Source: CAMASH01 sp041746635 (GTDB lineage: Bacteria > Verrucomicrobiota > Verrucomicrobiia > Chthoniobacterales > Terrimicrobiaceae). From it: DNA of 64,000 bases. Under the pieces are notes generated by a model, which saw only the letters and a program-made list of their open reading frames with translations, was not told the DNA's origin and searched no databases. Location of the stretch: contig JBGTGQ010000003.1 of assembly GCA_041746635.1 (NCBI GenBank), positions 1-64,000 of the forward strand. Direction: 5' to 3'. The position numbers and the translations under genes are program-made. Positions 41,594 to 50,662 of this stretch are shown here, piece after piece (the first letter of the stretch is position 1; each line of letters opens with the position of its first letter).

Positions 41594-42142
41594 ATGCAAC
41601 CTTTTCCACGCAAGTCATTAAATCCGCAGTTGGTAGCCGCCATCCGCCCCAATATGGAGAGCAAAAGCACCCGCACCCTACTCGCTATCTACGGCAAGTA
41701 TGACGTTTCCTGTTTGTCGCCGGAAGCATTTCAGGCTATTCGCTACATTCTTATCGAGCGAGGACAGGAAATACCCGAACCTGCAAGGAAACTATGCCCT
41801 GCCTGTGGCGTAACCGCTCTCGGCCATGCCCTTGATTGTGAATGCGGTTATGACTTTACCCAACCTTTAATAATCGAAGAAGACCCAAAACCCTTTGTCG
41901 CGCATTGCAACCTTTTGCAGTTCAAATGCTCTCAGGCTTGGGAATCCTTGGATAAGACACACCGTAGAGATATGCGCCACTGCCGCAAGTGTGAGGAGCA
42001 CGTTTACTTTTGTCGCACCGAATACGAATTTCGCAGCCACGCCAGAAGAGGCCATTGCGTGGCGATCACTGTGACGAACCCCTCCGACCCTGAATCGGAA
42101 ATGCGAACCGCTGGCATGCCAATGATGCCAGAGCCTGAATGA
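41594..42142 (+). CDS. Zinc-ribbon accessory protein
   Basis: The product has 182 residues. Two possible zinc sites are visible, LCPACGV with CECGYDF, and MRHCRKCEEHVYFC. The region KCSQAWESLDKTHRRDMRHC followed by the VYFC and GHCVAI stretches matches a short domain common in Planctomycete and proteobacterial proteins, often beside TIGR02996-type repeats. The function is unknown. It is the last AT-richer gene before the creD operon and ends 65 bases upstream of the Cre box. Confidence 0.62.
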   Translation: MQPFPRKSLNPQLVAAIRPNMESKSTRTLLAIYGKYDVSCLSPEAFQAIRYILIERGQEIPEPARKLCPACGVTALGHALDCECGYDFTQPLIIEEDPKPFVAHCNLLQFKCSQAWESLDKTHRRDMRHCRKCEEHVYFCRTEYEFRSHARRGHCVAITVTNPSDPESEMRTAGMPMMPEPE

Positions 42143-42207
42143 TCGCAACGGCTAAAAGACGAGCCCTCCGAATGAAAACCCCGGAGCAACCCATTTTTCC
42201 CGTAACT

Positions 42208-42234
42208 TTCACAAACCCTTCATCAAGCCTTCAC
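42208..42234 (+). promoter_or_regulatory. Three phased CreB-box-like repeats
   Basis: TTCAC (42208-42212), TTCAT (42219-42223) and TTCAC (42230-42234) repeat with exactly 6 bases between them, an 11-bp helical period. The E. coli CreB recognition sequence is TTCACNNNNNNTTCAC. It lies just upstream of the operon that contains the CreD-like gene, which is where a CreB site would be expected. Confidence 0.6.
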
Positions 42235-42256
42235 AAACGCCTGCCACGTTGCGGGC

Positions 42257-43888
42257 ATGCGATGGTTCATTATTCTACTCGGCCTGACGGCGCTCGCGAC
42301 CGCCCAGGAAACCTCCTCCCTCGACGACGCCCGCGTCCAGCTTTCCTACAAGGAGCTTAAGACGCTCATCGAAGCGGCGAAGGCGAAACCTCCGCAGGTT
42401 TCGCCGGTGGAAAGTTCGATTCTCTCCGCGCACTACGACGTGCAGTGGCGCGAGGGTACCGCGGCGGGTGTGGCGGATTTTGAAGTCCAGACTTTCCGGG
42501 ACGGTCCGCTGGTGGTTCCACTGACGGGCGAAGGGTTGATCATTGAGAGCGTCGAACCCAAGGATGCCACAGTCGTCCTGCGCGACGGTCATTATGCCCT
42601 TGCCGTGGAGGGGAAACAAAAACTCAAAGTCACTCTGCGCTTCACCCTTCCGGCCCGCCAGACGGAGGAGAGCCTCGCGGTCGAGTGTGCGATCTCCCCG
42701 GCAGTGACCACCAGCGTGCAAATCCGCGACATCCCCAAGGGCCGCCACGTTGCGGTAGAAAACGCCTTGCGCGTCGAGGCCGCGGAGGCCAGTGAAAAAT
42801 GGCAACTCGGACGCTCAGCCCTGCTGCGCATCGAGTTGAGGGACGAGCCGAAACCGTTGCCGCCACCCATTGCCATGCCAGCAGTGATCAGCGAGGCCAC
42901 AAGCGACATGCGCGTGGTGGCGGACGGGTCTTTCTCGAACAAGATGACGTGGCGCATCCGCCATCAAGGACAGCTTGCCTGGAAACTCGATCTTCCCGAG
43001 GACAGGCAGGTCATCGCAGCCCGCGTGGACGGGAAACCCGCCTCACCGTCCCGGCTGGACGCCAAAACACTGGAGTTCCGCCTGCCCGAGCCCTCCGAGA
43101 ATGACGCGAGCGTGGTGGAAATAATCTACACCGGCAAGGGCAAGGCTCTCGACCCTTTGCGCGGCGAACTGCCGCTGGCGCTCCCCGCCACACCACTGCT
43201 CGTGGAAAAACTGCAATGGCACGTGACCCTACCCGCGACCTACCAGACCACGATCTCGCAAGGTAATATGGAGGTCCAGCCGGCCAAAACCGCCGGTGAG
43301 ATTTCGCTCGGCAAGGAATTTTGTCAGGCCGAGGCCCCCTCCGTGCGTCTGGCCTATGAGGTGCCGCTCTCCATCACCGCCGCCGCCGTGATCCGCGAAG
43401 CGGCCAGCGAGATGCGCGTGGTGAACGACGGTGCGTTTTTCAACAAAATGACATGGCGCATCCGTCACCAAGCCCCGCTCGTTTGGAAGCTCGCGCTGCC
43501 CGAGGAATACCAACTCGTCTCGTCGCGAGTCGGCGAACAGCCCGCCTCGCCTTCGCGGGTAGACGCCAAGACAATCGAATTTCGCCTGCCGCAACCAGCA
43601 AACGGCGAGACGGTCGTCGAGTTGAGCTACACCGGCAAAGGCAAGGCGTTCGATCCCGTGCGGGGCGAACTCGCGCTGACTCTCCCAGTCACCCCGCTAC
43701 TGGTGGAGAGCCTCGCCTGGCGCGTCGCCATTCCCGCTATCTACGAAACCGTGGCCGCGCAGGGCAACGTGGATTTTCTGCCTGGCAATTCCGCCGGGGA
43801 TATCCGTCTGAGCAAGGAACTCTGCCAGGGCGATACGCCCACCGTCCGACTTTTTTACCAAAAACCAGAAACCACCAAAAAACCATGA
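42257..43888 (+). CDS. Exported protein with two tandem homologous domains
   Basis: The product has 543 residues. The signal peptide is MRWFIILLGLTALATAQ. An N-terminal domain to about residue 200 is followed by two repeats of about 165 residues (roughly 205-370 and 375-535). Each has MRVV(A/N)DG(S/A)FxNKMTWRIRHQ, a PASPSRxDAKTxEFRLPxP block and LLVExLxWxVxxPAxYxT. The repeats are beta-rich by eye. Similar proteins occur in Verrucomicrobia and Planctomycetes without known function. It overlaps the CreD-like gene by ATGA (43885-43888) and lies under the Cre-box-like repeats. Confidence 0.8.
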   Translation: MRWFIILLGLTALATAQETSSLDDARVQLSYKELKTLIEAAKAKPPQVSPVESSILSAHYDVQWREGTAAGVADFEVQTFRDGPLVVPLTGEGLIIESVEPKDATVVLRDGHYALAVEGKQKLKVTLRFTLPARQTEESLAVECAISPAVTTSVQIRDIPKGRHVAVENALRVEAAEASEKWQLGRSALLRIELRDEPKPLPPPIAMPAVISEATSDMRVVADGSFSNKMTWRIRHQGQLAWKLDLPEDRQVIAARVDGKPASPSRLDAKTLEFRLPEPSENDASVVEIIYTGKGKALDPLRGELPLALPATPLLVEKLQWHVTLPATYQTTISQGNMEVQPAKTAGEISLGKEFCQAEAPSVRLAYEVPLSITAAAVIREAASEMRVVNDGAFFNKMTWRIRHQAPLVWKLALPEEYQLVSSRVGEQPASPSRVDAKTIEFRLPQPANGETVVELSYTGKGKAFDPVRGELALTLPVTPLLVESLAWRVAIPAIYETVAAQGNVDFLPGNSAGDIRLSKELCQGDTPTVRLFYQKPETTKKP

Positions 43889-45090
43889 CCTTCAAACGCC
43901 TGTTCGCCATTCTTTTCATCTACTGCTGCACCGCCTTCGCGTGGTTTGTGCTCGGCGGAGCCATCAACGTCCGCACCCAGGAAACCAGCAGCGAAACCGC
44001 AGCCGCTGTCGCAGGGGGATGGGGTCCGCCCATGACCCAGCAGCATCCGACCGCCTACTACCAAAGCCCCGGCACCCGCGACGGACGAGCCGTCATCCGG
44101 CCCAGTTCGAGCGACGTGAAAGTGGAGATGTCCTTCGATCCGAAACGCAAGGGACTCGTGTGGTATCGCACCTATCTGGCGTCGTTCCGCGGTGAGTATA
44201 TTTTTGAAAATCCCACGCCGATTCCGCAGACCATTTTCGTGCAGTTTTCCCTGCCTTCGCCGGAGGCTGGCTACAACCAGTTTTCCTTCCTGCTGAACGG
44301 ACGCCCCACCACGGCGAACGTCACCGGCCGCGAACCCATCACCGAGGCCGTGACCCTGGAACCAGGCCAGAAGGCCACGCTTGCCGTCGCCTATAAAACG
44401 CGCGGACTCAACCGCTGGGACTATTCCTTCGGCACGGAATCCCGCGTGAGGAATTTCCTTCTCGGCCTGAAAACGGATTTCGCAGAAATCGATTTCCCCG
44501 CCGGCACCGGTTCACCCAGCGAACGCATCAAGGCTGGGGAAGGCTGGAATCTCACCTGGTCGTATCCCGATGAAATCGGCGCGCGTCCCATCGGCATGAA
44601 CATGCCCAATGTGCTGAACCCCGGCCCGACTGCGGCCCGCATCACATTTTTCGCGCCCGTGTCCCTGCTGTTTTTCTTCGCTGTGCTCCTCATCGTCTGC
44701 TTGCTGCGCGGCGTGGACATGCATCCGATGAATTACTTCTTCCTCGGCGCGGGCTGCTTCGCCTTCCAGCTGCTTTTCGCTTATCTCGTGGATCTCATTC
44801 CGTTCGGCCTCGCCTTCGGCCTCTCGGCCCTCGTCTCACTCGGGCTCGTTTCCGGCTACCTGCTCCTGGCCTTTGGCGCAAAATTCGCCCGGTTGGCAGC
44901 GTTGGCGCAGTTCGGCTACATGGTGCTCTTCAGCTACAGTTTTTTCTTCGACGGGTTGACGGGGCTCACCATCACGATTGGAGCCATCGCCACCCTGGCC
45001 CTTCTCATGGCCACCACCGCCCGGATCAATTGGTCGGAAAAATTCGGCCACAAACTTTCCCCTCCCACGATGCCCGAATTTACACGATGA
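43885..45090 (+). CDS. creD: CreD-like inner membrane protein
   Basis: The product has 401 residues. One N-terminal helix (LFAILFIYCCTAFAWFVLGG), a periplasmic beta-rich region of about 230 residues, then five or six helices, with HPMNYFFLGAGCFAFQLLFA and LAYLVDLIPFGLAF-type sequences. This is the layout of CreD, which in E. coli belongs to the CreBC regulon. It is somewhat shorter than the usual 450. It is coupled to both neighbours by ATGA overlaps. Assignment is by architecture and context. Confidence 0.78.
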   Translation: MTFKRLFAILFIYCCTAFAWFVLGGAINVRTQETSSETAAAVAGGWGPPMTQQHPTAYYQSPGTRDGRAVIRPSSSDVKVEMSFDPKRKGLVWYRTYLASFRGEYIFENPTPIPQTIFVQFSLPSPEAGYNQFSFLLNGRPTTANVTGREPITEAVTLEPGQKATLAVAYKTRGLNRWDYSFGTESRVRNFLLGLKTDFAEIDFPAGTGSPSERIKAGEGWNLTWSYPDEIGARPIGMNMPNVLNPGPTAARITFFAPVSLLFFFAVLLIVCLLRGVDMHPMNYFFLGAGCFAFQLLFAYLVDLIPFGLAFGLSALVSLGLVSGYLLLAFGAKFARLAALAQFGYMVLFSYSFFFDGLTGLTITIGAIATLALLMATTARINWSEKFGHKLSPPTMPEFTR

Positions 45091-45926
45091 ACCGTCGCAA
45101 ATTCCTGCAACTTTCGCTGAAAACCGCCTTCGTCACCGCAACCAGCGGCAGCCTTCTCACCCTGGCCGCCGCCTCCGTCTGCACGGTCAATCGCCGGGAC
45201 ATCAGCCTGGCAGGACTCCCCCCTTCCTTCGATGGCTTCCGCATGGCCTTGCTCTCGGATTTCCACCACAGCCCGTGGGTCTCCGCAGACTACATCCGAG
45301 ATGTCGTCCAGCTCACGAACTCCCTGCGGCCCCACCTGATTGCACTCACCGGCGACTACGTTCATCGCGGCAAGGAGTGGGTTCCAGGCTGCATGCGGGA
45401 ACTCGCGGCGCTGCGCGCCAAACATGGCGTGGTCGCTGTGCTCGGCAACCACGACCACTACGAAAATGCCGCGTCAACCGTGCGCGATGGACTCCATCGA
45501 GCCGGCATCACCGACCTCACCAATCGCGGAATCACTCTCCAACGTGGCGGAGAAACTCTGCATGTCGCGGGAGTCGGCGACTACTGGCGGGAGGAACAAA
45601 AACTCCGCCGCGCTCTTGCAGGCTCAAATCGGAAGGAATCCGTGGTACTGCTCTCCCACAACCCCGACTACGTAGAGCGCATCCGCGATGACCGCGTCGG
45701 CCTCGTTCTCAGCGGTCATACGCACGGCGGCCAATGCGTTTTTCCCTTCATTGGTGCTCCCATCCTGCCCTCGAGTTACGGCCAGAAATATGTCTCCGGT
45801 CTCTGCCATGGTCCGGTGGCCAAAGTCTTCGTCACTCGCGGCGTGGGCACAGCGTTTCCGCCCATCCGCTTCGGTTGCCCGGCGGAAATCGCCCTGCTCA
45901 CCCTGCGAACCAGCAATACCGCTTGA
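45087..45926 (+). CDS. Metallophosphoesterase, YkuE/YaeI type, Tat-exported
   Basis: The product has 279 residues. The N-terminus MNRRKFLQLSLKTAFVTATS is a twin-arginine-like signal. Metal-site motifs are MALLSDFHHSPW, LTGDYV, VLGNHDHY, SHNPDY and SGHTHGGQ, complete and in order. Relatives act on membrane lipids such as UDP-diacylglucosamine or phosphodiesters. The start overlaps the CreD-like stop, making a three-gene operon probably under CreB control. Confidence 0.9.
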   Translation: MNRRKFLQLSLKTAFVTATSGSLLTLAAASVCTVNRRDISLAGLPPSFDGFRMALLSDFHHSPWVSADYIRDVVQLTNSLRPHLIALTGDYVHRGKEWVPGCMRELAALRAKHGVVAVLGNHDHYENAASTVRDGLHRAGITDLTNRGITLQRGGETLHVAGVGDYWREEQKLRRALAGSNRKESVVLLSHNPDYVERIRDDRVGLVLSGHTHGGQCVFPFIGAPILPSSYGQKYVSGLCHGPVAKVFVTRGVGTAFPPIRFGCPAEIALLTLRTSNTA

Positions 45927-45963
45927 AATTCAGCCTTCAGCATTCTACCTTCTGCCTTGAATT

Positions 45964-46085
45964 GGGGGCGTACTGGTTTCGACGTGAAGTTTGATGCCAG
46001 GCCTGCATGTCGAGGATGATTCGTCGGCCTCGTTAAAAATCGGATCAAAAAAATAAACGCAGATTCCGAAAATCTCGCTCTGTCT
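45964..46085 (+). ncRNA. ssrA: tmRNA 5' domain (ssrA), 3' half not recognised
   Basis: GGGGGCGTACTGGTTTCGAC (45964-45983) is the near-universal tmRNA 5' end. It is followed by a P2-like GCCAGGCCTGCATGTCGAGG, a pseudoknot-1-like stretch (GGCCTCGTTAAAAATCGG) and the resume region TAAACGCAGATTCCGAAAAT at about 46054, giving tag residues ADSENLAL. From about 46083 the reading frame does not end in the usual ALAA-stop. No T-arm or CGCCCCC acceptor partner with CCA is found in the next 500 bp. It is therefore a 5' fragment, a disrupted gene or an assembly break. Confidence 0.6.
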
Positions 46086-46516
46086 TTGTTGGCGGGGCCA
46101 TCCTCGGACGCTGCGGCCGCCAAACTCTTCTGCGCTTCTCCACCGCTTGGGGTGGTCTCCACAAGCATAACCCTCTCATTGATGCCGCCTTGCTCGCTCA
46201 AAAACCAATCGCGCCGCTTTTGCCCAGATCCCCCAATCTCCACGCCTGTTCGTCGCGTGCCGCCTGCCCGGAATATGCGATTTAGCTACGCAACAATCCG
46301 CTGCCTTTGACTCCAATCGCCGTTTTCGGGATTATGGCTCCCTGGCCCGCGCCTTGGCCGATCTTTGGAAGCAGTCAAAGAATGAAATGTGGACGAATCG
46401 GGTGGTCTTTCTGCAAAAAAGCACGCCTCCGCTGCGGTGAGGGAATTTTGCGAAATGTTTCGGGTCGAAAGGATTTCTCGCTGGCAATCCGTCAAGCAGA
46501 TGAGTGACTTTCCCCC
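46086..46516. other. Stretch without an assignable gene
   Basis: This 430-bp stretch follows the tmRNA 5' part. A start-less + frame (about 46180-46437) contains FDSNRRFRDYGSLARALADL followed by WKQSKNEMW, which looks protein-like and may be a gene remnant. No RNA structure or repeat was recognised. Confidence 0.35.
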
Positions 46517-47434
46517 ATGTCGATCGTTGAAACGCTGGCCCCGCTGGTCCTCTTGATCGCCCTTGGCGCGGGGCTGGCTCACATTCGTTTTTTGGGCCGC
46601 GAGTTCATGGACGACTTGAACAAGCTGGCTTTCTGGATTGCGTTGCCGGCGTTGTTGTTCACCTCGGCCAATCATGCCAGCGAGCCGGGCGGGCAGATGT
46701 GGCGACTGCTGGGTGTTCTGCTGCTGGGCACGCTGCTCATCACGGGCATCGCTTGGGGCGCGAGTTTTCTTTTGCGCATGCCGGCGGGGGCGCGGGGCAC
46801 GATCATGCAGTCCGCCTTCCGGGGGAATCTCGCTTACATTGGCGTTCCGGTTCTCGCCTACAGCCTGGGCGGTGACAAAAACGCGTTTGCCACGGCCGTG
46901 ATTGTGATGGTGCTGCTGATGGCGTTTTACAATGTGCTGGCTGTGATCGTTCTGCACTCCGGCTCGGTGCATGGATCGGATTGGAGGCGGGCCTTGCGTT
47001 CGATTGCGACCAATCCGCTTTTGCTCGCTGGTCTGCTTGGTTTGATTTTCCCCTTTCTTGGGCTCGCGCTGCCGGTTTTCGTCAACCGGGCGCTGGATGC
47101 CTTGGGCGCGACTGCGGTGCCCATCGCGCTGCTGTGCATCGGAGGCTCGCTGGCCATCACATCCTTGCGGGGACGGCGTTCGTGGATCTGTGCGGCGGCC
47201 TTGCTGAAGGTGGCGGTGTTGCCGCTGATCGTCTTCGGGTTGTCGGTGCTGGCTGGACTCGGGGGGCCGGAACAGCGCATTGCCCTCGTGCTGGCGGCCA
47301 GCCCCACGGCGGCGGCGGCGTTTGTCATGGCCAAACAAATGGGTGGCGACGAAGCCCTGGCCTCGGGATCCATCGCGTTGAGCACCGTGTTGTCCGTCTT
47401 GTCGCTGGCGGCGGCGCTGTGGATTACAGCCTGA
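46517..47434 (+). CDS. AEC (auxin efflux carrier) family transporter
   Basis: The product has 305 residues and about ten membrane helices in two repeated halves. Family features are LNKLAFWIALPALLFTSAN in helix 2, GNLAYIGVPVLAYSLGG and AAAFVMAKQMGGDEALASGS near the end. AEC permeases export or import organic acids such as malonate or citrate, and the substrate here is open. It converges on recD2 with a 2-bp gap. Confidence 0.9.
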   Translation: MSIVETLAPLVLLIALGAGLAHIRFLGREFMDDLNKLAFWIALPALLFTSANHASEPGGQMWRLLGVLLLGTLLITGIAWGASFLLRMPAGARGTIMQSAFRGNLAYIGVPVLAYSLGGDKNAFATAVIVMVLLMAFYNVLAVIVLHSGSVHGSDWRRALRSIATNPLLLAGLLGLIFPFLGLALPVFVNRALDALGATAVPIALLCIGGSLAITSLRGRRSWICAAALLKVAVLPLIVFGLSVLAGLGGPEQRIALVLAASPTAAAAFVMAKQMGGDEALASGSIALSTVLSVLSLAAALWITA

Positions 47435-47436
47435 CT

Positions 47437-49611
47437 TCAGGACCGGAGTCTTTCCGCCAGCGCCGAAAATCGCCGCGCGGCCTGGCTGTTGCGGATGGCG
47501 AGGCCGAGGGCTTTTTTTTCGCCCACGATCACGACGAAACGTTTGCCGCGGGTGAGGCCGGTGTAGATGAGATTCCGCTGCAGCAGCAGATAGTGCTGCA
47601 TGGTGAGCGGGAGCACCACGGCGGGAAATTCCGAGCCCTGGCTTTTGTGAATGGTGATGGCGTAGGCGGGTGAGATTTCGTCGAGTTCACCAAAATCATA
47701 GACAACCTCGCGGCCATCGAAACCGATGGTGACTTCACGCTCTTCGGGATTGATCGCCGTGATGCGCCCGATGTCGCCGTTGAAGACTTCCTTGTCGTAG
47801 TTGTTGCGGGTTTGGATCACCTTGTCGCGCAGGCGAAACTGCGAGCCGAAACTTTCCATCACCGGCTCCTGCGGTCGGCGGGGGTTGAGCGTTTCCTGCA
47901 AAAGCGCATTCATTTGTCGCGTGCCGAGGGTTCCGCGATTCATGGGACAGAGGACCTGAATGTCCTGCACGGGATCGCAGCCCAGTCGTTTGGGGATGCG
48001 GATTTTGACCAAATCGAGAATGGTGGCGCGAGTGGCTTCCGCTTCCTCGCGTTCGATAAAAAAGAAGTCCGAATCCGTGCTGCCTTCCAGATCCGGCAAG
48101 TGGCCGGAATTGATCTTGTGAGCGTTACTGATGATCTGGCTGCCCTGAGCCTGACGGAAAATCTCGGTCAGCCGCACCACCGGCACCGCGCCGCTGCGAA
48201 TGATGTCGCCCAGGGCCGAACCTGGCCCGACGCTGGGCAGTTGATCCACATCGCCCACGAGGAGGAGATGGGCGTGAGCGGGCAGGGCGCGCAGCAGTTT
48301 GCTGAAAAGCGGGACATCGATCATCGAGGTCTCGTCGGCGACGAGGAGATCGCAGTCGAGCGGGCGCTCGGCATTGCGCGTGAACCCCCCGCCGGCGGGT
48401 TGAAATTCCAGCAGCCGGTGAATTGTCTTCGCCTCCAGCCCGGTGGTCTCGGTCAGTCGCTTGGCGGCCCGGCCGGTCGGGGCGCAAAGCAGGCAGTTGA
48501 TTTTTTTGCCCCGGAGGATCAGCAGGATGGAATTGACCAGGGTGGTTTTACCCACGCCGGGACCGCCGGTTATCACCAGCACGCGGGAGGAGAGGGCTTG
48601 TTTGAGCGCCTCGACCTGATTGAGCGCGAGAGCCTTGCCGGTTTTTTCCTCCACCCAAGGCAGGGCCTTTTCAATGGCGATGGAAGGATAGGACGAGGGC
48701 TTCGCCGCGAGGATGCGCAGCCGGGTGGCGATCTCCTGTTCGGCCGCCCGCAGCGCGGGCAGGTAGATGAGGGGTTCCTCGAAAACCAGGTCGGCGTCGA
48801 GGAGCAGGCGCTCCAGCGCTTCGTGGACAATGGCGGATTCCGTTCCCAGCAGGACGACGGTTTTTTTCAAAAGCAAATCGCGGGGCAGTCCGCAATGACC
48901 GTCTCCCATCGCCTCGGCCAGGGTGTGAATGAGCCCCGCCCGTGCGCGAATGATCGAATCCGGCGCGATGCCGAGTTTTTGAGCGATGGCGTCGGCGGAT
49001 TTGAAACCGATGCCGGGAATGTCCTTCGCCAGCGTATAGGGATTGGCCCGCACGGTTTCCATCGCAGCCTCGCCGTAGGTCTTGTAAATGCGCACCGCGC
49101 GATTCGTACTCACCCCGTTTGCGTGGAGAAAGAGCATGATTTCGCGCACGATTTTCTGCTCGGCCCAGGCGGCGCGAATTTTCAGACGCCGTCCTTTGCC
49201 GATTCCGGGGACTTCCTCCAGGCGGACGGAAAACTGATCGATAATGGTGAAGACGTCCTCGTGGAATTTTTCCACCAGCTTTTTGGCATAGACCGGACCG
49301 ATGCCCTTGATCAGCCCGCTGCCGAGGTATTTTTCGATCCCTTCGCGCGAGGTGGGCGCGCTGCAAAGGATGGAATTCGCCCGGAGCTGAAGCCCGTGCT
49401 CGCGGTCCTGCACCCAAACGCCCTGCGCCGTGACCCACTCTCCGGCGGAAACGTCCGCGACGTTGCCAACCACCGTGACGAGGTCGCGCTTCCCTTTCAC
49501 GTTGACCCGCAAAACGGAATAGCCGTTTTCCTCGTTGTGATACGTCACCCGTTCCACCATGCCAGCCAGCCCGTCCTGCGGCGCGGCATGGGGGGTTGCG
49601 TTTTCTCTCAC
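47437..49611 (-). CDS. recD2: RecD2-type ATP-dependent DNA helicase
   Basis: The product has 724 residues. This SF1B 5'-3' helicase acts in DNA repair outside RecBCD. The N-terminal OB-like region (VERVTYHNEENGYSVLRVNV) and tandem helix-hairpin-helix motifs (LIKGIGPVYAKKL, EVPGIGKGRRLKIRA, DIPGIGFKSADAIAQKLGI) are typical of RecD2. Walker A is VITGGPGVGKTTLVN near residue 347, Walker B LLVADETSMID, then LLVGDVDQLPSVGPG, and YAITIHKSQGSEFPAVVLPL near the C-terminus. Confidence 0.94.
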   Translation of the reverse strand: MRENATPHAAPQDGLAGMVERVTYHNEENGYSVLRVNVKGKRDLVTVVGNVADVSAGEWVTAQGVWVQDREHGLQLRANSILCSAPTSREGIEKYLGSGLIKGIGPVYAKKLVEKFHEDVFTIIDQFSVRLEEVPGIGKGRRLKIRAAWAEQKIVREIMLFLHANGVSTNRAVRIYKTYGEAAMETVRANPYTLAKDIPGIGFKSADAIAQKLGIAPDSIIRARAGLIHTLAEAMGDGHCGLPRDLLLKKTVVLLGTESAIVHEALERLLLDADLVFEEPLIYLPALRAAEQEIATRLRILAAKPSSYPSIAIEKALPWVEEKTGKALALNQVEALKQALSSRVLVITGGPGVGKTTLVNSILLILRGKKINCLLCAPTGRAAKRLTETTGLEAKTIHRLLEFQPAGGGFTRNAERPLDCDLLVADETSMIDVPLFSKLLRALPAHAHLLLVGDVDQLPSVGPGSALGDIIRSGAVPVVRLTEIFRQAQGSQIISNAHKINSGHLPDLEGSTDSDFFFIEREEAEATRATILDLVKIRIPKRLGCDPVQDIQVLCPMNRGTLGTRQMNALLQETLNPRRPQEPVMESFGSQFRLRDKVIQTRNNYDKEVFNGDIGRITAINPEEREVTIGFDGREVVYDFGELDEISPAYAITIHKSQGSEFPAVVLPLTMQHYLLLQRNLIYTGLTRGKRFVVIVGEKKALGLAIRNSQAARRFSALAERLRS

Positions 49612-49737
49612 TGCGGGAAAGTAGCAGCGAACAACGTCCGGTGGGAAGCGCTGCGCCCTTCTCCCGAAAACCAGACCAGGGAAGCCGCCGTCGGTCCAAA
49701 TTTCCCCCAGCCCGGAGTGTCGGCGCAGATCAATTTT

Positions 49738-50616
49738 TCATTCTTCGCCATAGAGAAGCGACGATTTTTTTGCCAGCCGCGGTCCGGGGCCGGCTGCGCG
49801 ATAGGCGCGTCCTGCGGCGGTGAATTGGCCGGTCTTCGGGTTCACTAGGGCGACGGCGGCCCATGGGGCCTCGGTCCACCTAAGTTCAAACCACGCGTAA
49901 CGTTCGACGTAGGGCAATGACTCTAGCATGGGCAGGGCCTTGCGGATGAAGGCGGCATTTTTGGCTGCGTTCACGGGCGGGTTTTCCAGTTTCAGCCAGT
50001 AGCCGGTGGAGCCGGAAAATTCCGTGAGCCAGATCGGCCGCCGGTAGCGTTTCCATTGGGTTTCGAGAAAGGTCTTCAACTGGTCCACCGCATCTGGTGC
50101 GGTGATGTCGCCATACCAATGCAGGCAGATAAAATCCACGCGGTAGCCGCGGGCGTCGGCCTGCTTCATGAAACGCGCGAGCCAGTCCTTCTCCTTCGTG
50201 ATGGTGGCTGGAGCGGGACTGCCCAGGCGCATGCCGGTGCGCATGAGACGGGGCCAGAGGGCGAGGGCCTGCCCGACCGTCATGTCGGCCTGTTCCTGGC
50301 CATCGGGTTCGTTGAAAGTGAGCAAGGTGTGAAACCCGGCCTTCTTCAGCCGGGTGAGATTTTTCTCCGTGACGTCCCGGCCATTCCAAACCATGGGAAA
50401 AAATTCGGCCCGCATCCCGGCGGCGCGCGCGTCGGGATGCGGGGTCCAGTTGTAATACCAACCGCACCTCAGCTGAGCCACGTCTTGGCTGAAATGGCTG
50501 AACCTCTCGTCGGCGTTCCAAAATCCAACGCCCTTTTTGGGCGCCTGGGGCGTTTCAGCCGGGAGGTGTAAAGCGGAAAAAGTCATCGCGCAGAATAAAA
50601 AGCAGAGACGCTTCAT
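49738..50616 (-). CDS. Exported glycosyl hydrolase, GH128/Asl1-like
   Basis: The product has 292 residues. A signal peptide (MKRLCFLFCAMTFSALHLPA) is followed by a compact TIM barrel. LLTFNEPDGQEQADM carries the acid/base Glu and PIWLTEFSGSTGYW the nucleophile Glu, the two hallmarks of the Asl1-like glycosyl hydrolase core. DFICLHWYGD is also typical. Family members cut beta-1,3-glucans. The start at 50616 gives the signal peptide. Confidence 0.85.
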   Translation of the reverse strand: MKRLCFLFCAMTFSALHLPAETPQAPKKGVGFWNADERFSHFSQDVAQLRCGWYYNWTPHPDARAAGMRAEFFPMVWNGRDVTEKNLTRLKKAGFHTLLTFNEPDGQEQADMTVGQALALWPRLMRTGMRLGSPAPATITKEKDWLARFMKQADARGYRVDFICLHWYGDITAPDAVDQLKTFLETQWKRYRRPIWLTEFSGSTGYWLKLENPPVNAAKNAAFIRKALPMLESLPYVERYAWFELRWTEAPWAAVALVNPKTGQFTAAGRAYRAAGPGPRLAKKSSLLYGEE

Positions 50617-50662
50617 GCAGGCACGGAACGTATATTCTGCGAAATGAGGCGCGCCCAGCGTA

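Noticed and set aside
45930..46320. Circularly permuted (two-piece) tmRNA
   Set aside because: A permuted gene would place the CCA acceptor piece before the GGGG end; none is seen upstream of 45964.
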